Source: Chloroflexota bacterium
GTDB taxonomy: Bacteria; Chloroflexota; Anaerolineae; Anaerolineales; Anaerolineaceae
Direction: 5' to 3'
Assembly (NCBI GenBank): GCA_012797215.1
Contig: JAAZPN010000151.1
Coordinates: forward strand, 1-5,949
DNA length: 5,949 nt
Made by a program: the position numbers and the translations under genes. The stretch's first letter is position 1. Every line of letters begins with the position of its first letter. Under the pieces are notes generated by a model, which was not told where the DNA came from, did no database searches, and saw nothing but the letters and a program-made list of their open reading frames with translations. This document shows, piece after piece, positions 1 through 5,771 of the stretch.

Positions 1-1
1 C

Positions 2-460
2 CCTGATCTCGGAGCACAGATGGCGGAAGACCAGATGGCGCGCGGCGCGGATGTTATTTTCGCGGTTGCTGGTCCTACCGGGCTTGGGGTAAACATCACG
101 ACTGCCCAGGCTGGCAAATGGACTATCGGCGTGGATGTGGACGTCTACTACACCTTTTTTGGCGGCGGAGCTGTGGACGGACATGAGTACTTGCTCACCA
201 GCGCAATGAAACGGGTAGACATGGCGGTTTACCACACCATTGAGGATATTGTGGATGCCACTTTTACATCCGGCACGATGGTTAACGACCTGGCGAATGA
301 AGGCGTTGGGCTGGCACCCTATCACGACGCCGCGGCATCCATCCCGCAAGCTGTGCAGGACCAGGTGGCAGCCGTCGCGCAGAGCATCATGAGCGGCGAG
401 ACGGATGTCTGGGAGCCTCTCTATAAATACAGCATCGCCCTGCCTATCACGATGAAGTAA
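2..460 (+). CDS. BMP/PnrA-family ABC transporter substrate-binding protein, C-terminal part (5' end outside window)
   Basis: This is the solute-binding lipoprotein component of a nucleoside-type (BMP/PnrA/Med family) ABC importer. It would sit outside the membrane and pass substrate to a permease and ATPase that are not in the window. The frame is open from base 2 (P-D-L-G-A-Q) into the ATG at 20, so that ATG is internal and the gene begins upstream. About 152 residues remain of a family usually near 330-380. Family signatures, numbered within the fragment: GADVIFAVAG (15-24) followed by TGLGV (26-30), GKWTIGVDVD (38-47), which carries the acidic residues expected near the ribose, and LTSAMKRVDMAVY (65-77), typically LTSxxKRVDxAVY. 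The C-terminus has the usual amphipathic helix with a SGE turn (131-133). The family assignment is strong. The substrate (purine nucleoside, other nucleoside or related compound) cannot be told from this half. A terminator follows directly, so this is the last gene of its unit. Confidence 0.9.
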   Translation, partial: PDLGAQMAEDQMARGADVIFAVAGPTGLGVNITTAQAGKWTIGVDVDVYYTFFGGGAVDGHEYLLTSAMKRVDMAVYHTIEDIVDATFTSGTMVNDLANEGVGLAPYHDAAASIPQAVQDQVAAVAQSIMSGETDVWEPLYKYSIALPITMK

Positions 461-479
461 GCCTAATTGCTTTGTGGCT

Positions 480-513
480 AAAGGACGCGGGTCTTGCGCG
501 CGTCCTTTTATTT
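480..513 (+). terminator. Rho-independent terminator after the BMP-family gene
   Basis: A perfect 10-bp stem, AAAGGACGCG (480-489) with CGCGTCCTTT (499-508), encloses a 9-nt loop and runs into a T-rich tract (506-513, TTTTATTT). It begins 19 nt after the stop codon at 458-460. It separates the transporter gene from the acyltransferase downstream. Confidence 0.85.
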
Positions 514-635
514 CACGTTCGCTCATCAGAAGGCCAAGCACCAGCTTCAGGAGCCGGCCGCTGCCCTCTGATTGTTTTCCGAACTTTCACGACCGCGTCT
601 TCACCAAAACTGTGTAATAAGCTGCCACATTCAGG

Positions 636-652
636 TAAAATTTAATCAGAAG
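636..652 (+). promoter_or_regulatory. Candidate -10 box and weak Shine-Dalgarno for the acyltransferase gene
   Basis: TAAAAT at 636-641 matches the sigma70 -10 consensus at five of six positions and lies 18 nt before the ATG at 660. No convincing -35 is visible at 16-18 bp spacing. An alternative -10, TGTAAT, lies at 613-618. AGAAG at 648-652 is a weak ribosome site 7 nt before ATG 660, and this favours 660 over the in-frame ATG at 666. The terminator upstream means the gene needs its own promoter somewhere between 514 and 659. The rest of that stretch shows no gene. Confidence 0.35.
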
Positions 653-659
653 CAAGCCC

Positions 660-1769
660 ATGACGATGAGAACTGACTCCACAGAATCACTTCGATACCC
701 CCGCCGCAGAATCGCGCGCGCGCTTTTGCGCGGCGGCGCCAGGCTGCTCATCGCGCTGCTCACCCGCCTGAAAGTCCGCGGGATGGAGAACTTCCCACGC
801 AGCGGTCCGGTGATATTGGCAGGCAACCACGTGGGCGTGATGGAAGCGGTGTTGATGGCAGCGCTCTCCCCGCGCCAGGTGGAATTTCTGGGCACCGGCG
901 ATATCCCCATCGACCCCACTTACGCCCGCATTGTGGATGCCTACGGACTGATTCCGGTCAACCGCGGCAACCTGGACCGTGACGCGATTAAGAAATCGGT
1001 GGACGTTCTGCGGCAGGGCGGCGTGCTGGGGATTTTCCCCGAAGGCGGCATATGGGACCCCGCCCATATGGACGCGCAGCTTGGGGTGGCACTCATCAGC
1101 CAACGCGCTAACGCGCCGGTTCTCCCGATTGGCTTTGGCGGCATGCGCGGAGCTTTGGGCAGCGCGCTAAAGTTCAGGCGACCCCACCTGGAAATGCATG
1201 TTGGCCAGCTTATCCCCCCCGCCGCGCTCCCTGAAGGCGTTGACCGGCGGCAAGCCTTGCAGGAGTATGCCAGCCTGGTTCTCGCGCGCATCACCGCGCT
1301 CGTGCCCAGCTCGGAGTTGGCAGGCCAGCCAGAGGAGCTTAACTACCGCTTCTCGCTGCAGCCGGATTACCAAAGCTCCGAAAGCTCTCAGCCCTTACTT
1401 GCTGACAAGCGCGGGCAAGTCTTCGCGCGGCTGCTCTTCTCGCCGGTTCTGCTGGACGCGCTGCACCGCAATCTGCAACTGCCGGTCGGCGTGTGGATAA
1501 ACCCGCCCGCTAACGTATCCAGCGCGGATTTTACAGCGGCGCTCAACGCGGTTCTTGAATATCTTGAACACAATCCGGGTTTCTTTACTTATCGTTTTGG
1601 GGTCGAGCAGGGCTTAGAGCTTGCCAGGGCGCTGGAAGACTTGCGCGATATCCTGGCGAACGCGCGGGCTGTGGGGGGTACGCTGCGCCTGAGCGCGTCC
1701 TCCCAGGCGCGTTTCGCGGATGGCCGCAGCGAAGATTACAGCCTTAACTTCGCGATTACGCCCCAATAG
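660..1769 (+). CDS. PlsC/LPLAT-family acyltransferase (1-acyl-sn-glycerol-3-phosphate acyltransferase-like) with C-terminal extension
   Basis: The likely role is transfer of a fatty acyl group to a glycerophosphate-type acceptor at the cytoplasmic membrane, as in phosphatidic acid synthesis; the exact acceptor is uncertain. The LPLAT motifs occur in order: motif I NHVGVME (56-62), motif II region GLIPVNRG (96-103), motif III FPEGG (126-130) and motif IV APVLPIGFGG (152-161). Motif I reads HX4E, not the usual HX4D, so the catalytic acid would be Glu62. The N-terminus is basic (RYPRRRIAR) with a weakly hydrophobic stretch (about 28-36) and no clear transmembrane helix, so peripheral membrane binding is likely. 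At 369 residues it is about 130 longer than a typical PlsC of around 240. The extra part (about 220-369) matches no domain I recognise and looks soluble. The start is ATG 660, supported by AGAAG 7 nt upstream. The gene converges on recJ with a 12-bp gap. Superfamily assignment is confident; substrate is not. Confidence 0.85.
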   Translation: MTMRTDSTESLRYPRRRIARALLRGGARLLIALLTRLKVRGMENFPRSGPVILAGNHVGVMEAVLMAALSPRQVEFLGTGDIPIDPTYARIVDAYGLIPVNRGNLDRDAIKKSVDVLRQGGVLGIFPEGGIWDPAHMDAQLGVALISQRANAPVLPIGFGGMRGALGSALKFRRPHLEMHVGQLIPPAALPEGVDRRQALQEYASLVLARITALVPSSELAGQPEELNYRFSLQPDYQSSESSQPLLADKRGQVFARLLFSPVLLDALHRNLQLPVGVWINPPANVSSADFTAALNAVLEYLEHNPGFFTYRFGVEQGLELARALEDLRDILANARAVGGTLRLSASSQARFADGRSEDYSLNFAITPQ

Positions 1770-1781
1770 TCAAAACTTGTA

Positions 1782-3503
1782 TCACTCCTGCGATGGGTGG
1801 ATATCTTTGATATTAAGCTGGAGTGTATTCCTGCCCATGTAACTGTTTAACTCAAACACATAGGCAATATCAATGCGCTCTGGCAGCTGGTTCAGCCAGT
1901 AACCCTGCTTGAAGGCAATCGCGTCGAAGTAATGCTTGCCGGCCTGCAGGCTCAACTTGAGGTGCTGTCCATCGCCAACCACCCTGGCGGACCCCACGCG
2001 GCATCCCCGGCTGCAGAAGAGCGCTTCGGGGTTCTCGCGTCCGGTCGGTTCCAATTTCTCCATCGCTTCAAACACTTGCGGAATGAATTCATCGCGCAGA
2101 TGTTCCAGCCGTATTTCCCGATCAATTCCGAGCACAGGCACCAGCTCCACGCCCCGAAGTGTCTCCCGGGCAATCGCGTTCAGTCGCTCCAGCAGTGCCG
2201 GGGCGTTTTCCAGGCTGACGGTGAGCCCTGCCGCCATGGAATGCCCACCATGGCGCACCAGCAAGTCCGCGCATGCGTCCAGCGCGCTGGTGATATTGAA
2301 TTCCGGTATGGATCGGCAGGATGCCACGATGCTGGTTTCATTCACCGAGCCGATGATTGCCGGGCGGTAAAGCTGCTCCGCAACGCGCGAGGCTGCCAAG
2401 CCCACCACGCCTTCATTAAAATCCGGCGAAGCGGCAAAAATGATTGGATTTTCGGTATCCGCCTGAAGCGCGCTCTGGATGGCCTGTTCCTGAATGCGGA
2501 AAGTCAGGTCTTTGCGCTGCGCGTTCTGAGCGTCCAACTGTTGGGCTAACATGCCCGCGCTGAAGACGTCCGTGGAAGTCAGGAGCTCAAAAGCAGCCAT
2601 AGCAGAATCCAGCCTGCCCGCCGCGTTCAGGCGCGGACCTAAGCCAAAACCGATGTTTCCGGAATTGATACTCTCCAGCTTGATGCCAGAAACTTGCGCG
2701 AGGGAGTACAAACCCTGGCGTTCGGTCGCGCGCATCTGGTCCAGCCCAGCCCGTACCAGCGCCCGGTTTTCCGCGTTGATCGGCGCCAGGTCTGCTACCG
2801 TACCCAGAGCCACCAGGTCCAACCAGTCGCGCGCGTCCAACCCCTGATGCGGGTAGGTTTGTAGGTAAGCGTCGGCGAGTTTATAAGCCAACCCAACACC
2901 CGCCAGATGCTTGTAGGGGTAGGGGTCCCCCGCCTGGCGAGTGTTAATCACCGCGTCCGCCGGGGGCAGCTGCGCGCCGGGCTGATGGTGGTCGCTCAGA
3001 ATAACGCGCATACCCAGGTCCTTTGCCAGCGCGATTTCCGCGATGGACCGGATGCCGCAATCCACAGTAATCAACAAGCCAATACCTTCGCGATGCAGCT
3101 GCTCCACAGCGTCCAGGTTCAGGCCGTAGCCCTCATCAAAACGGCTGGGGATGTACACGCGCGGTGTGCTGCCCAGCTTCACAAGAAATTCATACAGCAG
3201 CGCGCTGGAGGTCACCCCATCCACGTCATAATCGCCGTAGATGGCGATGGGTGTTTTATCGTGCAGCGCCAGGCGCAAAATTTCTACCGCCGCGTCCATA
3301 TCTTTCATCAGAAAAGGGTTCGTCTCCGCGCCTGGCGCGCAGTCCACAAACGCGCGCGCGGACTTGTAATCGCTGATGCCGCGGTTATACATCAGCTGCC
3401 GGAGCAAACTGGGGAATTCCTCCAGTTCGCTGTTGATGTGAGGTGGAATTAACGGTGAGACGAGCCAGCGTTTGTAAGCCGATTGATGCGTGGAATTTTC
3501 CAT
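1782..3503 (-). CDS. recJ: Single-stranded-DNA-specific exonuclease RecJ
   Basis: RecJ degrades single-stranded DNA 5'-to-3' in the cytoplasm and acts in RecF-pathway recombination, mismatch repair and stalled-fork processing, with Mn2+/Mg2+ bound by DHH-family aspartates. The 573 residues match the usual length of about 560-580. Motifs in order: YGDYDVDG (89-96, motif I), TVDCG (146-150), SDHH (170-173, the name-giving DHH motif), VALGTVADLAP (231-241, motif IV), GPRLNAAGR (289-297), NEGVVGLAASR (363-373), and the DHHA1 signature GGHSMAAG (419-426), which holds the substrate-binding region. Residues about 455-570 fit the C-terminal OB-fold domain of RecJ (LEPTGRENPEALF, then alternating beta segments). 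All metal ligands I can place are present, so the enzyme looks intact. The ATG at 3503 is preceded by AGGAC with its AGGA core 6 nt upstream. The gene is divergent from psuG. No terminator is visible after its stop. Confidence 0.97.
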   Translation of the reverse strand: MENSTHQSAYKRWLVSPLIPPHINSELEEFPSLLRQLMYNRGISDYKSARAFVDCAPGAETNPFLMKDMDAAVEILRLALHDKTPIAIYGDYDVDGVTSSALLYEFLVKLGSTPRVYIPSRFDEGYGLNLDAVEQLHREGIGLLITVDCGIRSIAEIALAKDLGMRVILSDHHQPGAQLPPADAVINTRQAGDPYPYKHLAGVGLAYKLADAYLQTYPHQGLDARDWLDLVALGTVADLAPINAENRALVRAGLDQMRATERQGLYSLAQVSGIKLESINSGNIGFGLGPRLNAAGRLDSAMAAFELLTSTDVFSAGMLAQQLDAQNAQRKDLTFRIQEQAIQSALQADTENPIIFAASPDFNEGVVGLAASRVAEQLYRPAIIGSVNETSIVASCRSIPEFNITSALDACADLLVRHGGHSMAAGLTVSLENAPALLERLNAIARETLRGVELVPVLGIDREIRLEHLRDEFIPQVFEAMEKLEPTGRENPEALFCSRGCRVGSARVVGDGQHLKLSLQAGKHYFDAIAFKQGYWLNQLPERIDIAYVFELNSYMGRNTLQLNIKDIHPSQE

Positions 3504-3508
3504 TACAA

Positions 3509-3513
3509 GTCCT
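3509..3513 (-). promoter_or_regulatory. Ribosome binding site of recJ
   Basis: On the minus strand AGGAC lies here, leaving 6 nt between its AGGA core and the ATG at 3503-3501. This is good Shine-Dalgarno geometry and decides the start. No other in-frame start with a comparable site was seen. Confidence 0.7.
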
Positions 3514-3530
3514 GTCAGTTTTGTGCGTTT

Positions 3531-3536
3531 ATTGTA
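3531..3536 (-). promoter_or_regulatory. Candidate -10 box of recJ (TACAAT)
   Basis: Read on the minus strand, GGGTACAATAAA contains TACAAT, which matches TATAAT at five of six positions. Its 3' end is 27 nt before the recJ ATG, giving a predicted leader of about 20 nt that includes the AGGAC ribosome site. No convincing -35 hexamer is visible 16-18 bp upstream, so the promoter may be weak or activator-dependent. Confidence 0.5.
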
Positions 3537-3624
3537 CCCGCTATCTCTCCGTTTCCATTCCTGATTCAGTCATCAATCCAGCGGTTAGTCTCGTGCTCTT
3601 TACGTCTACTACAACAAAAGCAAG

Positions 3625-3630
3625 TACAAT
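3625..3630 (+). promoter_or_regulatory. Candidate -10 box of psuG (TACAAT), placing the transcript start at the ATG
   Basis: TACAAT lies 7 nt before the ATG at 3638. Normal -10-to-start distance would put the first transcribed base at about 3636-3638, on the start codon itself. A possible -35, TTTACG at 3599-3604, matches TTGACA at four of six, but its 20-bp spacing is longer than optimal. The only purine-rich stretch before the ATG is TAGG, 3 nt away, too close for a normal Shine-Dalgarno. Together these suggest a leaderless mRNA. Confidence 0.5.
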
Positions 3631-3637
3631 TAGGCCT

Positions 3638-4606
3638 ATGGAAAACAAAAAGAGCATCTTCTCATTATTCAGGTCTGCTGTAAAAAGCGACTTCGTAATC
3701 TCAAATGACGTGGAACGCGCGAAGCGCAATGGTCGTCAGCTCGTCGCGCTTGAATCGGCATTAATCACGCACGGCGTGCCCTGGCCCGAAAACCTGAACA
3801 TCGCCCGCGCTTTGGAACAAACAGTGCGCGATAACGGCGCTTATCCCGCCACAATTGCCGTTCAGGAGGGTCAGCTGCGCGTCGGCCTCACATCTTCTCA
3901 GCTGGAAACGCTGGCAGGAGCCCGAGACGCCCGCAAATGCAGCCTGTGGGACCTCAGCGGAGCGCTTACGCACGGCGGTTCAGCGGGTACAACCGTGGCC
4001 TCCACCCTATATGCGGCGGAACGCGCTGAAATCAAGGTGTTCGCAACCGGAGGCATAGGCGGCGTGCACCGCGGCGGCGGGCATGATATCTCCACCGACC
4101 TGCTGCAGCTCTCCCGTTCACAGGTTGTCGTGGTGTGTTCAGGCGCAAAAGCCATCCTGGACCTGCCAGCCACGCTGGAGGTGCTTGAAACAGCCGGCGT
4201 GCCAGTAATTGGTTATCAGACCCATGATTTTCCCGCGTTTTACTCTATTGAAAGCGGCCTTAAGACCCCTCTGCGCGCGGACAGCCCCCAGGAAGTCGCG
4301 GATATTGCCAATACCCACTGGAAGCTGGGTTTCCGAACCAGCGTGTTAGTCGTGGTTCCCCCTCCGGCCGAAAGCGCCCTGCCGCGCGAGCAAATTGAGG
4401 AAGTCATCGCCGGCGCGCTTGCCCAGGCGGAAGCTGAAGGCGTGCGCGGCAGCGCGGTCACGCCTTATCTGCTTACCAAAATCAGCGAACTTTCGGGTGG
4501 GGAGAGCCTGCGCGCGAATTTGGCGCTGCTGCGCAACAATGCCAAGGTGGCAGCGGAAATTGCTGTCGCGCTCCCGCAGGAGCAAACGGACTGGCGTTAC
4601 ATTTAA
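3638..4606 (+). CDS. psuG: Pseudouridine-5'-phosphate glycosidase
   Basis: PsuG splits the C-glycosidic bond of pseudouridine 5'-phosphate to uracil and ribose 5-phosphate, the second step of pseudouridine breakdown after phosphorylation by PsuK. It acts in the cytoplasm and the known enzyme is a Mn2+-dependent homotrimer. Family landmarks: VALESALITHGVPWPENL (36-53, Glu39), YPATIAVQEGQLRVGL (69-84), GGIGGVHRGGGHDISTDL (138-155), VVCSGAKAILDLP (165-177), GVPVIGYQTHDFPAF (187-201) and LRANLALLRNNAKVAAEIA (291-309). By alignment from memory with E. coli PsuG, Lys171 corresponds to the Schiff-base lysine K166, Glu39 to E31 and Asn301 to N289, so the active site appears complete. The start at 3638 gives 322 residues against 312 in E. 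coli. The frame is open back to 3443, but that stretch overlaps recJ antisense and has no PsuG similarity. No psuK or pseudouridine transporter gene lies in the window. Confidence 0.95.
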   Translation: MENKKSIFSLFRSAVKSDFVISNDVERAKRNGRQLVALESALITHGVPWPENLNIARALEQTVRDNGAYPATIAVQEGQLRVGLTSSQLETLAGARDARKCSLWDLSGALTHGGSAGTTVASTLYAAERAEIKVFATGGIGGVHRGGGHDISTDLLQLSRSQVVVVCSGAKAILDLPATLEVLETAGVPVIGYQTHDFPAFYSIESGLKTPLRADSPQEVADIANTHWKLGFRTSVLVVVPPPAESALPREQIEEVIAGALAQAEAEGVRGSAVTPYLLTKISELSGGESLRANLALLRNNAKVAAEIAVALPQEQTDWRYI

Positions 4607-4639
4607 TACTCCAATCAGCTCTTACAAAGCCCATGAAAC

Positions 4640-4673
4640 AAGCTCCTCCGGTCGTGCTGGGGGAGCTTTTTTT
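4640..4673 (+). terminator. Rho-independent terminator of psuG
   Basis: AAGCTCCTCC (4640-4649) pairs with GGGGGAGCTT (4659-4668) in a 10-bp stem with one T-G wobble and a 9-nt loop. Seven T residues follow the stem's C (4667-4673). It sits 33 nt after the psuG stop. In the opposite direction the stem is followed by TGTTTC, so it might also partly stop transcription of the convergent gene ending at 4682. Confidence 0.9.
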
Positions 4674-4681
4674 GAGTCCGA

Positions 4682-5566
4682 TCAAGGCCTGGGCGTGGCG
4701 GAAGGGCGCGGCGTATTGCTCGGAACAGGCGTACGCGTTGGGACAGGTGTGAGCGTCTCAGTTGGTGTATTGGTGGGAGTGCGCGTAAAGGTAGGGCTGG
4801 GCGTGAGCGTGGGGGTGGGCGGGTTCCCGCTGACGCTGAAGTAGCCCGACATGAGCCAGCGGTCACCCAGGAAAAATTGCACCTGATAATCTCCGGGCAG
4901 CCATTCCTCGGCGGGTAAACTCAGGCTTGTCAGGGCGTACCCGCCCGAACCGCCCTCCCAGCGTCCGGTTTCCAGCTTGAGCAGGCTCGTTCCGCGGTAC
5001 CACATTTCGGTCCACTGTACGCCATCCAGCATAAAATTGTAGCTGTAGGTGCCGTAGATTACAGTCAATGGGTTTTCAAAACTCGCGGCCGGGTTGACAG
5101 GTTGGTAGTTATCATCCACTTTTTCCGCGAAAATTATCGGGCTGAACACGGAGTTGGCATCGGGGGTGACAATAGATTCAAACTTCTCGGCAACGTCTTT
5201 TGGGATCGCGGGCGTGTTTGTGATTGAGGGGGTGTTAGTGATGGTTGGGGTGGGTGTGATGCTGGGGGTGAGCGTGATGGTGGGCGTAAGGGTGATGGTC
5301 GGCGTGAGCGACGGCGTCAGCGTGGGCGGAAAGTAGCGGTAAGCCAGCCCTTCCCCCCAGCGAAAACTGGCAAAGGCAAGAAACGCCAACAGCAGCGCGC
5401 CAAGGACCATACTGGCTGCCTGCTCAAAAAGCTTGCGGCGTTTAAAGAAAAATGGGATACGCTTGCCGCGCTGATAATGCTTAGCAGCGCTGATTGCCAG
5501 CCAAATGGCGAGGATCGCGGTCAGAATCCCCAATGTAAGCACAGTCGAGCGGATATCCATTGACAT
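4682..5566 (-). CDS. Membrane-anchored extracytoplasmic protein with Thr-Pro-rich linker and tail, function unknown
   Basis: I do not recognise a named family. The 294 residues divide as follows: hydrophobic helix 1 (about 8-28), a strongly basic loop (KHYQRGKRIPFFFKRRK, 29-45), hydrophobic helix 2 (about 49-67), a Thr-Pro-rich linker (80-121), a globular part (about 122-247), and a Thr-Pro-rich tail to the C-terminus (248-294). The positive-inside rule puts the basic loop in the cytoplasm and the rest outside. The globular part is rich in aromatic and beta-prone residues (WTEMWYRG, GRWEGGSGGYAL, LPGDYQVQFFLGDRWLMSGYFSVSG), a pattern like extracytoplasmic Ig-like or beta-sandwich modules. That fold is inferred. 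The Thr-Pro segments may be extended, possibly O-glycosylated spacers in or through the cell envelope, as is common in Anaerolineae surface proteins. ATG 5566 has GGA 4 nt upstream. The ATG at 5560 has the same site at 10 nt and is an equally reasonable start. It converges on psuG. Confidence 0.85.
   Translation of the reverse strand: MSMDIRSTVLTLGILTAILAIWLAISAAKHYQRGKRIPFFFKRRKLFEQAASMVLGALLLAFLAFASFRWGEGLAYRYFPPTLTPSLTPTITLTPTITLTPSITPTPTITNTPSITNTPAIPKDVAEKFESIVTPDANSVFSPIIFAEKVDDNYQPVNPAASFENPLTVIYGTYSYNFMLDGVQWTEMWYRGTSLLKLETGRWEGGSGGYALTSLSLPAEEWLPGDYQVQFFLGDRWLMSGYFSVSGNPPTPTLTPSPTFTRTPTNTPTETLTPVPTRTPVPSNTPRPSATPRP
4685..4825 (-). repeat. Coding low-complexity region: C-terminal Thr-Pro tail
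   Basis: Residues 248-294 of the same protein consist almost entirely of TP dipeptides with S, R, N, V and L between them (TPTLTPSPTF, TRTPTNTP, SATPRP at the end). The spacing is less regular than in the N-terminal linker. The protein ends within this tail, with no sorting motif or membrane anchor after it. Confidence 0.8.
5204..5323 (-). repeat. Coding repeat: Thr-Pro hexads of the surface protein linker
   Basis: Residues 82-121 of the membrane-anchored protein are encoded here. From residue 92 to 121 there are five consecutive hexads of pattern T-x-T-P-(T/S/A)-I: TLTPTI, TLTPSI, TPTPTI, TNTPSI, TNTPAI. Before them come TLTPSL and a short TPTI. At DNA level this is an imperfect 18-bp periodicity, seen on the plus strand as GTG-rich text. 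Codons differ between units, so the array is old or under selection for protein pattern, not a recent expansion. Confidence 0.8.
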
Positions 5567-5584
5567 AATTTCCAGCCTGTGTGG

Positions 5585-5593
5585 ATTATAGCA
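5585..5593 (-). promoter_or_regulatory. Extended -10 promoter of the Thr-Pro surface protein gene
   Basis: On the minus strand TGCTATAAT is a perfect extended -10 (TGnTATAAT). Its 3' end is 18 nt before the ATG at 5566, so transcription should start near 5578 and leave a leader of about 12 nt that includes the GGA ribosome site (5571-5573). No good -35 is seen upstream, which is usual for extended -10 promoters. Confidence 0.7.
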
Positions 5594-5641
5594 GTATCAC
5601 GCGAACACGCGGGGGTGCTGCTTCAGAGGTTCCAAATCTTG

Positions 5642-5771
5642 AAGAGGGCGGCGCGGGACAGCGTGAGAGCAGACAGGCAGATTGCCACACCGTTTTGCCT
5701 GGGGTGAGGCTCTTGGTAGGTTTGCGCATTAGGGCAAAACGGTTCGCAATGACGAACCTTTATTGTCATCC
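5642..5771. repeat. Composite intergenic repeat, copy 1
   Basis: The core at 5676-5771 (96 bp) recurs at 5854-5949 with three substitutions (positions 5687, 5706, 5714). A shared AAGAGGGCGG lies before each core, at 5642-5651 here, but 24 bp separate it from the core in this copy against 3 bp in copy 2. Inside the core is a long inverted repeat: CCGTTTTGCC (5690-5699) with GGCAAAACGG (5733-5742), extended outward by ATTGC (5681-5685) with GCAAT (5746-5750). It resembles the short palindromic intergenic elements of the GTCATTGCGA...GCAATCT type found in many copies in some bacterial genomes. It contains no plausible gene. Confidence 0.85.

Noticed and set aside
710..740. CGCGCG-rich stretches (also near 3350-3360) as special structures
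   Set aside because: They fall inside coding sequence and reflect a general GCG/CGC codon preference seen across the window.
587..1573. Minus-strand open frames opposite the acyltransferase (587-919, 687-1103, 941-1294, 1388-1573) and the overlapping plus frames
   Set aside because: They are shadows of the PlsC-like gene, whose conserved motifs fix the coding frame.
1932..3452. Plus-strand open frames opposite recJ (for example 1932-2549, 2551-2847, 2907-3452)
   Set aside because: recJ is a complete, motif-rich gene on the other strand. These frames are Arg/Ala/His-rich translations of its complement with no recognisable domains.
3562..3577. Short dyad GATT...AATC in the recJ/psuG intergenic region as an operator
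   Set aside because: Only the outer four bases pair and the inner bases do not, which is expected by chance.
3443..3637. 65-residue N-terminal extension of PsuG in the open frame
   Set aside because: It overlaps the 5' end of recJ in antisense, crosses the recJ promoter, has no PsuG similarity, and would make the protein far longer than family members. The ATG at 3638 gives a normal length.
5154..5336. Plus-strand open frame rich in Val-Gly-Met repeats
   Set aside because: This is the antisense translation of the Thr-Pro hexad region, produced by its GTG/GGG-rich complement.
5690..5742. Palindrome in repeat copy 1 as a transcription terminator
   Set aside because: The arms are 43 bp apart internally and no T-tract follows on either strand. 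It fits a dispersed palindromic element better.
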